Assembly (NCBI GenBank): GCA_963669155.1
Contig: OZ022593.1
Location: 3,388,655 to 3,452,654 of the forward strand
Direction: 5' to 3'
Length of the DNA stretch: 64,000 bases
From: Arbacia lixula
Taxonomy: Eukaryota > Echinodermata > Echinoidea > Arbacioida > Arbaciidae
The position numbers and the translations under genes are program-made. The notes beneath the pieces were generated by a model. The model did no database searches. It saw only the letters and a list, made by a program, of their open reading frames with translations, and had not been told where the DNA came from. This document shows positions 37,801-46,700 of the stretch, one piece after another; position 1 is the stretch's first letter; every line of letters begins with the position of its first letter.

Positions 37801-40580
37801 TGCATTGTCAGAATGAGTGCAATATTTTTTTTATCTGAAATTGTAAAAAGAAAATAGGAAAATTAAACTATTATATCTATTTTTTCAAGCTCCAATTGGC
37901 TACATTGTTTTGTTCATAGTGTGTTAACCTACCTTATCAACATGATGTAGCTTTTGGTTGGTGTGATTCTTTCCCAGTGAGGAACCTAACAAATTTGGCT
38001 GTTTTGTGCCTCACTTCTGGCTACTTAAGCTTATCGCTAGTGTGGTCACCTACCTTATTTGGCTGTTTTGGCTTGGGTTTGATGCTTATGAAGATATCTA
38101 GCTGCTCCATGAGTTGAGCTAGCTTGGTCGTGTGAATTTCAACTTCCTCCCTCATGTCAAACATTAGCACCAGCGGTAGGCAACCCTGCACAAATCAATA
38201 CATGATTATTCATACAGATTTATATTATCATTATCATCATCAATTTTACCATAATAACATCATTACATAATATATGTGAAATGCAAAACATATATACATA
38301 TGGAAGTATATTATATATGAACTATGAACTATAATCATTACCACTAATATGAATTACCTTTAATTTATTTATCTTTTATTCACTTTTTACTTGAAAAGCA
38401 GACTAGTCTTGTCAGGTGAAGATGACAGAGCTTATGCTATACAAAATGAGAATGGAGCTGAACAGGTGCTGTAGTTGTTACCATAACTACCACTTCCCTT
38501 TGAACGATGCAAACGAGAACAAAGCGGAGAACGTTGACAAACAGCACTCAGTTGACTTACCATGAGGAGGTGTCGGGCGAAGATGACGGAGTCGATGCTG
38601 CCTGAGATGAAGACAGAGCTCTTCTTCTGAGTACTGTTTGGGTCTGGGAAGTGGATACTAGCCCCCGTGCATTGCGTGATCTGCTTGATGTTCAGCCCTC
38701 CTCGTCCCATCATGAACTGGTGGTGTTGAGGAGAGATCTCGATCTGGGTGCTCACCGGTAAAGTGCCCTGAAGCAGAGAGGAATATTACATTAAATATGT
38801 TTATAGAGATGATAAGCCCCCTCCCATACTTGAGGTTAATCAGCGGGGTTGCCATTCTCATTCACTAGTCCAGAGCAACTCACACACAACGTCACAAAAT
38901 CTTATCCTTCAACGTATTTTCATCATACCTTCACTTATATGTCTTTTCCATGTTTGTGCTTTAATCAAAACCAACTTAACTTCAGGGTGGACTTTCCCTT
39001 TAAGCTGTTGTCTTAATCTAAACTAAGTTCTAGCTCACCCCTGCGCTCCCAGTAAGGTGCTCCATGAGTCTGGTGGTACCCTCCTTCATGCCCCTGGCGT
39101 TGTTGGCTGCACCCCTGACCGTCACCGTGGTGGAGTAGCCACGCCCCCTCTGCTTCATGTTGATGGCCACCTTGTAGGTCTGCACAATCTCCTGGATGAA
39201 GGGGGAGTTCATGGAGGGGGAGGGGCCCATGGTGATTGGCAGCTCAAAGGTCAGTACCAGCGGCAGAAGCTCCTGCAGGAGGGAATGCAAAGGGAGGGAG
39301 AAAAGAAGAAAATACATTGTTACTAATATGCAGGAGGAAAGCAATGATACGTATATTCCCTATATCATTTTGATTCTGTTAGACATATCATGATTTGACA
39401 TTTTTTCATATGGGGTTCAATATTCACAAGCTTTGCTTCTTTTTGAACCCCTCCACAAAAATACCATTTTTATGAATTAAATGTGCTAATTATACTTGTC
39501 TTTTTGTTACATTTATTGTACCTGAATTTACACTGTTTTTGTTGTGTTTTGTGGAAAAATCAGATTGAATCTTGAATCTTGAAATTGTTCTTACGCACCC
39601 TGATCTTGGCCCTGGCCTGTTCCACCCCAGTGATCTGGCCTGCGATGGAGACCTGGTTGCTCTTCTCTTGCTGAGTGCTACGGTTGGAGTCAGGGAAGTG
39701 GATGTGGCACTTGGTGTCGTCCATCACCTTCTTAATGATAGCGCCCCCTTTGCCGATAACGTGAGAGTGTTCCGTGTACGACACGTCCATCTTGAGCGTC
39801 ACGCGGTTACTCTGCGCCAAAGGGACGGAGAGATTTTATTTTATTGATCTATTTCTTGCTTTTTTTCCAATACACCATATAAGAATATAATAGCAAATAC
39901 AGGTGTCACCCAGTGCATTGTGCAGATATGCAAGACTATTAATGGAACAAAAAATTGAAATAAAATAAAGGGTTATTCATAACAAGTCACAGTTTGATGG
40001 AATGAAATCCCTCTATGCTAACTACATCAGATAATACATCCTTCGGAATGAAGGATAATCAAACAGAAGGGTTTTTATAATAAGCCAAAGCTTGATTTTA
40101 TGATTCAATAGATTCATTATTATGCACAAAATAGAAATAAAACATTTGCAGAAACTTTTCATTCTGGCTGTTTTCTGCACTGACAAAAATATGTGCTTTG
40201 TACAGAAAGATTTACAATAAGTATGCAGTCAATGAAAAGGATTACATGGCTGTTAATCCTATTTATTCTGTGGGATTATTGATTCAGGGGATTATTACAA
40301 AGTTAGTGTTTGGAGAGAATCCCTCTACAGCTCTTATTCACATTTATCTTATGGTTGGCTGGTTGTTGGACTAGTTTTGATACGTGCACTTCCGTACATT
40401 CAGAAAGCTTGCACACAAAGAGTTAATGAATATATACAGATGTACCACCATAATCCGTAATAGAAGGTGAGAGAAAGAGAGAAAAGTAGAGAGAAATACA
40501 GAGAGATAGAGAGAAAGAGAGGGAGAGAGAGAGAGATAGAGAGAGGGAGAGGGAGAGAGAGAGGGGGGAGAGACAGAGAC

Positions 40581-40615
<35 letters not shown>

Positions 40616-40648
40616 AAGGGAGAGATAGAGGGAGGGAGACAGATAGAC

Positions 40649-40687
<39 letters not shown>

Positions 40688-41031
40688 GAGAGAGAGAGAG
40701 GAAGCAAAAGGGTAAGACAGAGACAGGGGCAAAGTGAGAGATGAGGGAGAGGGGGACAGCAAGAGCATCAAAATCAGTGGGTTACCATCTTTATGATGAG
40801 CATAATTATATTCACTTCCTTGTGACATAAGATGTGCTAAGATCAATTGAAAATTTCAGGATTAGGGTTAGGTTTAAGATTATACATGTATTTCATACAA
40901 TTTGTTGGATAGGAAAGTGGAGCCTGCATTTGAGCCATGTTACTTTCTTACCTTTGTGTCTAGAACTGACATGATTCTCTCTTTGGCAGCTGCTACATGA
41001 AAGAGTTTCCCAGCCACCTTTATGTGAGGAT
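21758..41031 (-). CDS. BICC1: Bicaudal-C homologue (KH and SAM RNA-binding protein), 16 exons, 5' end missing
   Basis: BICC1 binds target mRNAs through KH domains, forms polymers through its SAM domain, and controls translation and mRNA stability; in vertebrates it acts in kidney, cilia and left-right patterning. Sixteen exons join in phase into 1212 codons plus a stop. The KH repeats have GXXG loops VIGKGG (in SNRVTL...HIHFPDSN) and MMGRGG (in HHQFMMGRGG...IHFPDPN). A PKPKQP-N-K-SVIVKS-ERNAPNMY segment follows, then a long Pro/Gln/Ala-rich linker, the conserved AMKKKPVAPEVR-WSGLGFSKSMP block, and the SAM domain ending [16 protein letters not shown]. These match vertebrate BICC1 closely and in order. 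The protein is longer than human (974 aa in total), chiefly from an enlarged linker. The exons coding the N-terminus and start of the first KH domain were not found; in vertebrates they are separated by very large introns. It converges with the ankyrin-like gene. Confidence 0.97.
22683..22782 (-). CDS. BICC1: BICC1 exon: second half of SAM domain
   Basis: Thirty-three codons plus one base: IDLSTFLTLTDRDLKDIGIT and [13 protein letters not shown]. It is nearly identical to human [33 protein letters not shown]. This half includes the surfaces used for head-to-tail SAM polymerisation. The acceptor is tctccaaccAG and the donor CAGgtaaga. Confidence 0.97.
23202..23380 (-). CDS. BICC1: BICC1 exon: first half of SAM domain
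   Basis: The exon starts in phase 1 and ends in phase 0. It encodes TTFSDVSCSNYIESTTLPKP and then PDLEDLFTNLGLDKYTDVFQ and QQE. Human has SDLPELFSKLGLGKYTDVFQQQE at the same place, with the exon boundary after the Glu. It carries SAM helices 1-2. Confidence 0.96.
23914..23944 (+). mobile_element. Solitary terminal hairpin of the DR1-rich element
   Basis: The sequence ATGCCTCCGGCCACTTCATG, then GCAGGAGGCAT, nearly matches the 3' hairpin of the elements at 26983-27662 and 35895-37417. No body is seen next to it, so it is an end fragment. Confidence 0.65.
24098..24263 (-). CDS. BICC1: BICC1 exon: Pro-rich linker before SAM
   Basis: The exon starts in phase 0 and ends in phase 1. It encodes TPLHEDRDPLDPTPEGEPNT, then TSTWPPDRPSNEPHSALTGG and DAPSSFSKKKK. 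It corresponds to the poorly conserved human segment with SPKRKQNKSRE. It is called from splice sites and phase agreement. Confidence 0.88.
24424..24640 (+). mobile_element. tRNA-derived SINE
   Basis: An A-box-like TGTAGTGG occurs near 24431 and a B-box GGTTTGAATCC at 24471-24481. They are followed by a body with ACACCCTTGGACAAGATG and ACCTGGTAGGATTT, typical of tRNA-derived SINEs seen in marine invertebrates. It sits in a BICC1 intron, antisense to the gene. The 3' end is not sharply defined. Confidence 0.75.
24820..24986 (-). CDS. BICC1: BICC1 exon: conserved SGLGFSKSMP block
   Basis: The exon encodes AMKKKPVAPEVRVPTDLWSG, LGFSKSMPESAIREARRTNG and FSLFQRDSNPLPTTYE, matching human AMLKKPVVTEVRTPTNTWSGLGFSKSMPAE. 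It starts in phase 1 and ends in phase 0. The acceptor and first codons are duplicated several times in the preceding intron (24977-25510). Confidence 0.96.
24977..25510. repeat. 123-bp minisatellite copied from a BICC1 intron-exon junction
   Basis: The motif TTCTTCATG recurs at 24977, 25092, 25215, 25338 and 25461. Spacing is 115 bp for the first step and exactly 123 bp after that. The first occurrence is the acceptor and first codons of the BICC1 exon at 24820-24986. On the - strand the intronic units read AMKKPVVPLV, like the exon's AMKKKPVAPEV. Two of the four extra copies keep a CAG acceptor before the Met-Lys-Lys codons (25092 and 25461) and two have lost it (25215 and 25338). Confidence 0.9.
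25766..25983 (-). CDS. BICC1: BICC1 exon: charged segment before the SGLGFSKS block
   Basis: The exon starts with the last base of a split Asn codon and ends in phase 1. It encodes GYGRRSSESGCDSDSSDKRA, an Arg/Glu-rich helix (CERRERRRERQQE) and DDYDKKKFLATK. It aligns with human ADKKAPGSERAAERAAAAQQ...FDYEQKKLLATK. Confidence 0.95.
26497..26624 (-). CDS. BICC1: BICC1 exon: linker with SHDLTTMLGG motif
   Basis: The exon starts in phase 0 and ends in phase 2. It encodes KTSFSPNSSSHDLTTMLGGG, then RRSLTPEEASLSLFSSSGSV and TLK. SSHDLTTMLGG matches human NAGDLKQMLGAS in position and sequence. The acceptor is cttgtgcAG and the donor AAgtaagt. Confidence 0.9.
26983..27662. mobile_element. Hairpin-ended element, short copy (680 bp, DR1-rich family)
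   Basis: It starts CTAGAGTAATTTGACTGCCA with a small hairpin GACTGC-CAC-GCAGTC at 26995-27009. It ends in a (GGAC)n stretch, CCCAAAACATAATGCCTC and an imperfect hairpin closing GGAGGCAT. Inside are about four diverged ~120-bp units with TTCATTGACC-TTGACCTC. It shares both ends with the copy at 35895-37417. The terminal motif ATGCCTCCGCC occurs inverted at the two ends. The superfamily is not identified: end hairpins suggest a Helitron-like or foldback element, but the ends do not fit TC...CTRR cleanly. Confidence 0.8.
27947..28405. repeat. ~93-bp minisatellite copied from a BICC1 exon-intron junction
   Basis: GCAACTTAGC recurs at 27981, 28075, 28168, 28261 and 28349, with spacing 94, 93, 93 and 88. 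On the - strand units end in sequences such as CTCAAGCTGCAG|GTGTGT and CGCAACCTGCAG|GTGCGT, copies of the true end of the exon at 28407 (CTCAACATGCAG|GTGAGT). The array therefore begins exactly at the real 5' splice site and carries several donor-like copies. Confidence 0.88.
28407..28711 (-). CDS. BICC1: BICC1 exon: Ser/Gly/Pro linker
   Basis: The exon starts in phase 1 and ends in phase 0, 102 residues counting the split Gly. It encodes GLKVKPIMTSQSQEPGPIDL, a serine run (S x9), SPTSFVDLVLAQNSNL and SSSLNMQ. Its 3' end and donor (ATGCAGgtgagt) are the apparent source of a minisatellite in the following intron. Confidence 0.9.
28712..29782 (-). other. BICC1 intron with a foldback MITE and a C-run
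   Basis: This intron contains the MITE at 28948-29124 and an uninterrupted run of about 21 C at 29474-29494. Short AAAAGCATTAA-AAGAACA repeats lie near 28790-28850. The rest is unremarkable. Confidence 0.7.
28948..29124. mobile_element. Foldback MITE (GGGTGTTTCA family)
   Basis: Inverted arms of about 73 bp start GGGTGTTTCACCAAGCTG on the left and read GGGTGTTTCATCAAGCTG from the right. They continue TTCGTAAGTTACGAACGA and GACTGGTGATCCCTTCTT, with a short unpaired centre. There is no coding capacity, and a target duplication is not obvious. It resembles a MITE I recall from sea urchin genomes. Confidence 0.92.
29783..30814 (-). CDS. BICC1: BICC1 large linker exon (344 codons, disordered)
   Basis: The 1032-bp exon begins and ends in phase 1, with acceptor ttccccAG and donor AGgtaact. 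It encodes a long Ala/Gln/Pro/Thr/Asn-rich region, from GMPGTAGVTPVLVSQPINPL to MQLKSMQMAPMPDI. It has proline runs (PPPPPG, PPPPTTTT) and repeated ATIQ/QAA patterns, with no folded domain. It is the main reason this protein is longer than human BICC1. Such low-complexity linkers often promote condensation of RNA granules; that role is inference here. Confidence 0.92.
30815..32166 (-). other. BICC1 intron with a long purine tract
   Basis: The 1352-bp intron is purine-rich from about 31390 to 32110. The core is (GA)n with interspersed G-runs at 31675-31847, followed by (GACA)n at 31848-31874. On the gene's strand this is a long polypyrimidine tract, close upstream of the acceptor of the large linker exon. 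Confidence 0.85.
32167..32346 (-). CDS. BICC1: BICC1 exon: linker
   Basis: The exon begins and ends in phase 1 and encodes about 60 residues: GLLGHHRPAAGGLAGLTTGT, then NGLASLNNLNALHHH and TIQNIPTTLAS. Human has a comparable LTGLGLLGPTTLSLN stretch. It is symmetrical and a multiple of three, so it could be skipped in frame. Confidence 0.88.
32458..32556. mobile_element. TTAA-flanked MITE, 99 bp (piggyBac-like)
   Basis: The ends are TTAACTCTTAACCTGCCG and, inverted, TTAACTCTTAACTTGCCG, with TTAA at both extremes. TTAA target duplications are the hallmark of piggyBac-type transposition. The size and lack of coding mark it as a MITE. Confidence 0.75.
33663..33908. mobile_element. Foldback MITE (GGGCCCTGTTGCAT family), carrying a second MITE
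   Basis: The termini are GGGCCCTGTTGCATAAAACT and its inverse, each followed by TACCATT. It was interrupted by the TTAA-flanked element at 33793-33883, so it is the older of the two. A related palindrome lies at 42515-42597. I recall very similar sequences as common in sea urchin DNA. Confidence 0.88.
33793..33883. mobile_element. TTAA-flanked MITE, 91 bp, nested
   Basis: It starts TTAACCCTTTGTGTGCCAG and ends TGGCATGCTAAGGGTTAA, imperfect inverted repeats with TTAA at both ends. It lies inside the GGGCCC-family MITE. The end motif TTAA-CCTT-TGCCAG resembles that at 32458. Confidence 0.75.
34044..34212 (-). CDS. BICC1: BICC1 exon: start of linker after KH block
   Basis: The exon starts in phase 0 with SVIVKSIERNAPNMYRARQI and LLGQE, matching human SVIVKSVERNALNMYEARKCLLG. 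It then has a linker that includes CESCAVNANSCPSPGMNGTC, unusually rich in Cys, and ends in phase 1. Confidence 0.95.
35895..37417. mobile_element. Hairpin-ended element, long copy (1523 bp) with DR1 arrays
   Basis: The 5' end is CTAGAGCAATTCGACTGCCA with an 8-bp-stem hairpin TCGACTGC-CAC-GCAGTCGA at 35905-35923. The body is about ten diverged ~120-bp units (TTTTGGCAAA, TTCATTGACCTTTGACCTC, AGTAGTGATCCATCTTTG, ACCATGTTTAATGAGAAT). A (CGGA)n microsatellite follows at 37283-37374. The 3' end is a strong hairpin at 37388-37417: ATGCCTCCG, CCAC, TTC, GTGG, CGGAGGCAT with one bulged G. No transposase is visible, so it is non-autonomous. Confidence 0.85.
37498..37612. repeat. CT / GTCTCT-rich microsatellite
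   Basis: Imperfect CTCT and GTCTCT repeats lie in a BICC1 intron just beyond the hairpin-ended element. Confidence 0.9.
38054..38185 (-). CDS. BICC1: BICC1 exon: end of KH block
   Basis: Forty-four codons, phase 0-0: GCLPLVLMFDMREEVEIHTT and then KLAQLMEQLDIFISIKPKPK, ending QPNK. It is almost identical to human over LPLVLMFDM and QLMEQLDVFISIKPKPKQP. Both splice sites are canonical. It is shorter than any Met-start frame, so it was found by reading the strand directly. Confidence 0.95.
38561..38767 (-). CDS. BICC1: BICC1 exon: KH domain with GRGG loop
   Basis: Sixty-nine codons, phase 0-0. It encodes GTLPVSTQIEISPQHHQFMM, then GRGGLNIKQITQCTGASIHF and FARHLLM. The human equivalent has MMGRNG; here the loop is GRGG, a stronger match to the canonical GXXG. 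Confidence 0.96.
38980..39003 (-). mobile_element. Possible end of a TTAAAGGG-family element
   Basis: The - strand reads TTAAAGGGAAAGTCCACCCT and then GAAG, close to AAGGGATAGTTCACCCTTG at 55963. Two copies of one terminal sequence suggest a dispersed repeat family. The extent of the copy here is unclear; it adjoins a BICC1 exon. Confidence 0.4.
39039..39272 (-). CDS. BICC1: BICC1 exon: KH-like segment
   Basis: Seventy-eight codons, phase 0-0. It encodes ELLPLVLTFELPI, then IQEIVQTYKVAINMKQRGRG, YSTTVTVRGAANN and RLMEHLTGSAG. It aligns with the human segment FELPI...TYSVSVSFKQRSRMYGATVTVRG, the KH-like unit that lacks a GXXG loop. Confidence 0.95.
39599..39811 (-). CDS. BICC1: BICC1 exon: KH domain with GKGG loop
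   Basis: Seventy-one codons, phase 0-0. It contains SNRVTLKMDVSYTEHSHVIG, KGGAIIKKVMDD and HIHFPDSNRS. The G-K-G-G loop is intact, so the domain should bind RNA. The donor is AGGgtgcgt, with a GTAAGA 4 bases further on; only the former keeps the frame into ELLPLVL of the next exon. Confidence 0.97.
40460..40735. repeat. GA / GACA-rich microsatellite
   Basis: Mixed (GA)n with (GACA)n blocks at about 40594-40614 and 40660-40686 lie in a BICC1 intron. Reading frames through it are artefacts. Confidence 0.9.
40952..41031 (-). CDS. BICC1: BICC1 exon: end of first KH region
   Basis: The acceptor is ttgatccAG and the donor AAGgtaaga. The exon encodes (D)PHIKVAGKLFHVAAAKERIM followed by SVLDTK, matching human DPHIKVSGKKEDVKEAKEMI. 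It starts with two bases of a split Asp codon, so a preceding exon ending in G is required. No such exon was recognised in the 23 kb upstream. Confidence 0.95.
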
Positions 41032-42514
41032 CTGGATCAAGAACAAAACAACATAGAAACATTTTCAATGTGGAGCACAAAATCATGGTATATTTCTCCA
41101 AAACGAAACAATATTTACCCTGTCGTGGAAAGATGGACGTGTTTGCTTCCTAAATAATTATTTACATCATTTCTGCAAAACTATAACAGAATATAAAATA
41201 AAGAAGCTTTGGTTACTCATGTTACATGACTTTAACCAAACCTGTGGAATTGCCCCAATGCATAAACTTAGGGGGAACAAAAGAGAAGTTACAATTTATG
41301 CTCAATATATTGAGGGCATACATTGTCACATAGTTTAGAGAGGTGAAGACTACAGGATAATCAATAGAGTGCTATGGTACCATGACAATAAGTCCCATAT
41401 TTGTTTGTTTTCAGGATACTGTGTAAAGAATTACCTCAAACTGATATAATCCTTCAAATTAAACAAAATCTGGACCCAGTGATCTCACTGTGATCACAAC
41501 AGAAATGGTAGGTAGTAATGATACTAGCCAGCAATCATTCCTACTACTATCCTTTCCTTGATGTTAATCATGCTACTAGAGATATGCTGCCAAGAAAATA
41601 AGTATCAGCAAAATAAACCAAAGCAAAGAAAGTTTCAGTTGGATCAGACATATAATCCACTATGACTTCACGTTTGGATTTAATACAGTAACTCTAGCAC
41701 TAGGCCATGATGCTTTGGCATGGCTTGGTGTAAAAAAAAAAAAGGTACAAAGTTGCCACAAGCAAAACACTGGACATCATACAGATTTTGCCAATTTGAG
41801 AAGGGACTGCTTGTATTATAAATAACCTCTTTAATGACTTAAACCCATAACATCCCAATTGTTTGATTTTTTAGTATCAATCCACATAAATCCCATAGAG
41901 CAGCCTCCTGTCTGGTATACAAAAGGTTATGATTACTTCACAAACAGTTGAAATGTTAAAACCTCCATGAGCACAGCACTCCTCCAAATGTACCAACAAT
42001 ATGTTTCTTACAGAGAAAGTAACATGCACACAGTAGGTACTGTTGCTTTGATATCCATACATCAATGTACAGTGCACGTGTAGACAGAAATGAAACCTCA
42101 CAGGAGTCTATACTTTCTTCTTTATGCCTTGGTCATGTGATGACGTTAACCCAAACCTTGGAGGTGGGTGTTATGTCTCATGATGACTCATTTTGACTTC
42201 TGTCACAGAGTGGCGAGCTGAGAGTCAATCAAGCATTCAGTCTAAGAAACACATCACTTTCACAATACACAGCAGACCCACTAAGCTGCCAATGGGAACG
42301 ATAGGCATACAGCAAGTGATACCCTACAAATCTTTGTACACTCATTCTGAGGGCCATTCACTTTGACAATTCATACAACGAAATAAAGTTGTACAGTTAT
42401 TATTTTTGTGAATAGGAAAGTCCACTTATTAACTGAAAATCATCATAATCTGTAATCTAAGCAGTAATCAGGGTAGAAATTAGACTGAATAATATTGCAT
42501 GTATATGTTCAATT

Positions 42515-42597
42515 ATTGTAACTTGCCATTAATGGTAACTACCATTGCAGCTTACCTGCTGTTGCTATGGCAGTCACCATCAATGGTAAGTTACAAT
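42515..42597. mobile_element. 83-bp palindromic MITE remnant (GGGCCC family core)
   Basis: Its arms, ATTGTAACTTGCCATTAATG and the inverse ATTGTAACTTACCATTGATG, make a near-perfect foldback. The TTACCATTGATGGTAAC core is shared with the MITE at 33663-33908, so this is an internal or shortened relative. Confidence 0.7.
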
Positions 42598-43730
42598 AGT
42601 TGAAAACATATATCCAAAATGGCCCTGATGTCATGAAATAGACACCCTGTCTGCATGTTAATACCTTAAATCCTATTGAAAAAAATGGAAACATTTCAGA
42701 CGGGTTCTTTTTGGCATTATGGGGGTATTTAGCCCTGAATCCCAGAGTAATATATTCATCAACAATAATGAATGTACATACGGGACACAGTAAACATTTC
42801 TTTTCTTCCAATCTCAAAAGAAATCAATTTGGTGTATATACTGTAATCCTTTTAACACCAATGTTATTGTCCCATTGTAGTCTGTATTGCTTTTAAGAAT
42901 ACCAGCAATTCACATTCATGAACAGAATTATAAACAGATTAACGGATTTCCACAAAATGTACCAAAACAATGACACAGCTTTCTAACACAATTTGGAGAG
43001 TACACTGACATAACAAGCAAATTATACAGGCAGAAGATAATATTGATTTGTGTTTATATTGTGTTCTCCTAATTAGTTCATTGTATTAAAAGTGTACAAT
43101 GTATAATATATCCCTTCTTATCTCATAAAATCAGAAGAATCATCTGATAGAAGAATTTTTGTTTAGAATATATCTTTCACTCCTATTCTTCTATCAAACT
43201 ATGCTCCAGACCCCTCCCCCAGCCCTATGTGCCATATTCGCATTTTCGCACAAGTATTACACACATATCCTGAAAGAAGAATGTTATCTGATGCAGAACA
43301 AGTTCAGACAAGTGTCCTTCTAGTTCCTAAAGTGCCCTACAGAAATACACACACTCCAGAAGCAAAATAGGTGAAGATGTTTCTTCTAGAGAAAGCTAGA
43401 AAGGTGTAAGATAAATGTTTCCTTTCTGTCCCCCATTTATTTTCTCTAACAATTGGAGAACCCTATGTAGTTAGCACTGTGGTAGATAAGTGCTAAATGT
43501 AGACGGACAATGCACCCAATTGTACATTGTACCTCCCTCAAGATGCAAAGTGTTCCCTTTCTCCTAGAGACAGAGTTCATAATGAAGTTTTTGTATGAAA
43601 GGGGAGAAGTGGAGAGAAGTATATTTGCACAAGCCCCATTTACACTGAAACTTTAATTAAAGAAGACCAACTCCAGCAATAGAGCTTCTAGGAAGATACA
43701 TTATATTTTCAATGCAGAGTTGTCATGGTA

Positions 43731-46700
43731 ATATCGTCGGCCTTATGCCAAAAGGGCCTTAACCTGATTTTGGGGGGTATTGAGTTATTCACATCACCTT
43801 GTAGGTCTCAAGATTCTCTTTAAGATGATGTGCTTCACTTGTTGAAATTCGATTTATTTATCAAGATAATTATGAATTCCAAAAGGCCCTAATGCGTAAA
43901 CTCTCTTTTTCGTTACGCCAGAAGGGCCTTAACATACGCGGCGTTATGCCAAAAGGGCCCTAACCCGTCGTTATCGCAGTTAGCGCCCTTCTGGCACAAG
44001 GATATTGTTTTGTTTCGCGGCACATTTGACTGGCCAGAAAGCCCCAAACATTGATAAAACTGATGTAACGTCCATCAATGTCTTCAAAAATCACCACATG
44101 TAAGTAGTTTTTCTATATGAGTATTTTTATCAATATAATGCACTTGTTGGTGAAGTAAATGTTCATAAATCATACATTAGGACACCTCTTTCGTCGTTAA
44201 TTTTATTACAGTCCGATACATTGACATATGCGTATTTCAGGTGTCACTCGCAATTCACGCGTACAAAGTTACATACCTAACTTAAATCTCATTCAGAATT
44301 CATGAGTTTAATTCATGATATTGTTTGTTCTGATTATTTTTTTTATTGTATTGTGTATACTTGTGTTTTGAATAGTGTTTCGATTGATATGAATTGGGCC
44401 TAGACTAGTTCCTGCCACTGGAAAAGTCTAGAGTCTAGTGTCTACTCTAGTCTAAAATAAAGCATAGCGAGAGTTAAATAGAGGTTTGATGACAGGACTA
44501 GATGACGCATGCCTATCATTTTAGACTTCAGCAAGTTTTGGATTATCAATCCAAAACTACTCTGAAGTTTGATGGTACTAAGCCCTACTACTACAATGTG
44601 TAGTTTGATCTAAAGTTCATAGGATGTAATTGTAAGTTTAGTCTGACCTGCTCTATACAATATCTTCCTTCTTTTGCATTTCATGTCTTTTTATTTTGTT
44701 TCATGATAAAACAGTTAGGAAATAGAAAATGAATAATCTGTCATAAAAAATATTGTATGTTTATTTACCTTTTAAATTCTAAATACAACAAAAAGATAAC
44801 AATATCAAGATAAAATTATAATATTCTGTGTTTTTTGTTCGTATTCAAGGGAAATGGATCCTGACACAGATCTCTTTGTCAAGTGGACTAGTGCTAGGAC
44901 TACAAGACATCGGATGTCGCATCTTCTTCGTCCACAAGATCATCCATGGCATCAACATATTCAACAAAGACTTGCATGTTCTTCACATCTGCTCCTTCTC
45001 AGACAACTCGTGGTCACCTCTTCAAACTGAATGTGAGGAGAAGCAGGAAGCAGGTGGAATGTTAGACAGAATTAGCCAGAGTAGTAGATTACTGGAACTC
45101 ATACCCAACAAAAATAGTTGCAGCACCAACAATAGACAACTTCAAGACTAAGTTTTTGGTCTGCACTACAGTATGTCCACCCGTAGGACTAGCCTTTCCA
45201 CCCAGTTAGCACAACACACTGGCACTAAGTAAAAAGAACAGCTAGAGACAGAACCTGAAGTTAGCAACCAGCAGAAGATATTCCTGGAAACCAGACTGCT
45301 GAAAAGGCTTTATTTTTCTAGTAGATCCGGTAATAAAGATATTCCATTGGCGCTCCTGAAGAGGGCTGATATAACATTGGTGATGATTACACCACTTTTC
45401 ATTATAAAAAAAAAAAAGACTTACGAAATTGTATTAACAAAATTAGTATTTTCAATGTCATTAGTGGAATAATTGAAAAACAACACGGTAATTGATATTA
45501 AGCTTCCTTTTTCCTCTTCTAGAATTAGGTATCATTATCAGGAGGGGGGGGGGGGGTGGTGTGTTTGGTTGTCAACCTGCTAAGGCAGTTTTGCTTCCTT
45601 TAAGATCCTTTATGCCTGAGTGCTGGCTAAGTAATGGAATGTCTTTTTTTGTAATGACAGTCATCCGTTTCCACAAATATTTCAAGTCTGATATTAACAG
45701 TTTATTTTGTCAGATTGCAAGGCTACCATGGGTGTGTCTTTAGTAAACATCCTGATGATCTTATGTACTTCTTTTACTGGGAACTGATGAGAACTCTTAA
45801 TGAAACAATGATACAAAACTAAACATTAGTGTACTCAGTGCTTGTCCTTGCTATGGTTTGAACATGTTAAGAAAGACATGTCCTAGAATCATGTTAGAAT
45901 GATTCTTTTTGTGCATGTAGTGGTTTCAAGATCTATCATGGCCTTAAATTTGATATCTAGCCTGTAATGTGTTAATTACGTAAACAGACTACACAAGGAC
46001 ACTTCCCTATAAATAATTAGATGGACGAAAATGATAATTCTGGCAAGGATAACGCATTAACAATATGTTGTAGATAACATCTCTTATTGTATATGCTTTG
46101 TAATAGATATATTGATGTTAATGATATGTAGTTTCATTCTTTTTACATTTTTTTTAATGAAAGCTTCATTGACTGTTAAAGTCGTGAATGGAATAAAATT
46201 ATTTTCTTCTTTCAAAACAAAGAGAAGAAACCTTCCAACCAAGTGAAACATATTATATGTACTTAAAATCACATAATTAGGCATACTACAAAATGCATTA
46301 TAAATCATGTTTTCTTCTTTAAAGAGTTTTCAATTTCTGCCCATTAGACACTGAAACATTATGATCCTTAAAACATATTCATGACATCCCAAGTTTGCAG
46401 GACTTTCTGTGAAGATAGTTACAGAAACAGTCACAGATGTTCATTTGTTAAGATAAAACTCACTTTTAACATTATGTATGAGAGCTGAGAGAAAGAGAGA
46501 GGCATTGGGTTAGAAATGCTTAATCATTTTATATTTATCATTATTCAATATAAACTGAGGCTCCTTAATTGTAAGGATGGAAAGCGTATTTCATGTCACT
46601 GCAAGAGATATTCCAAATCGTATATATGTGCATTTTCCCCATTTTCTCATCAAGCCAAAGTATCATTACAGCATAAATTGTAAATTTGTTTAATGTGATT

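Larger units (their letters stand above)
34213..38053 (-). other. BICC1 intron with a long hairpin-ended element
   Basis: The largest fully enclosed BICC1 intron (3841 bp) contains the element at 35895-37417 and a CT/GTCTCT-rich microsatellite at 37498-37612. The other ~2 kb is A+T-rich with nothing recognised. Confidence 0.7.
38186..40951 (-). other. BICC1 introns within the KH block
   Basis: The introns are 38186-38560, 38768-39038, 39273-39598 and 39812-40951. They hold no coding sequence. The last has a GA/GACA-rich microsatellite at about 40460-40735. Confidence 0.7.

Noticed and set aside
44828-45151. Possible transposase frame of the 5.2-kb element
   Set aside because: The recognisable text (TTRGHLFKL, WNSYP) is a LINE C-terminal tail, not a DDE transposase, and is broken.
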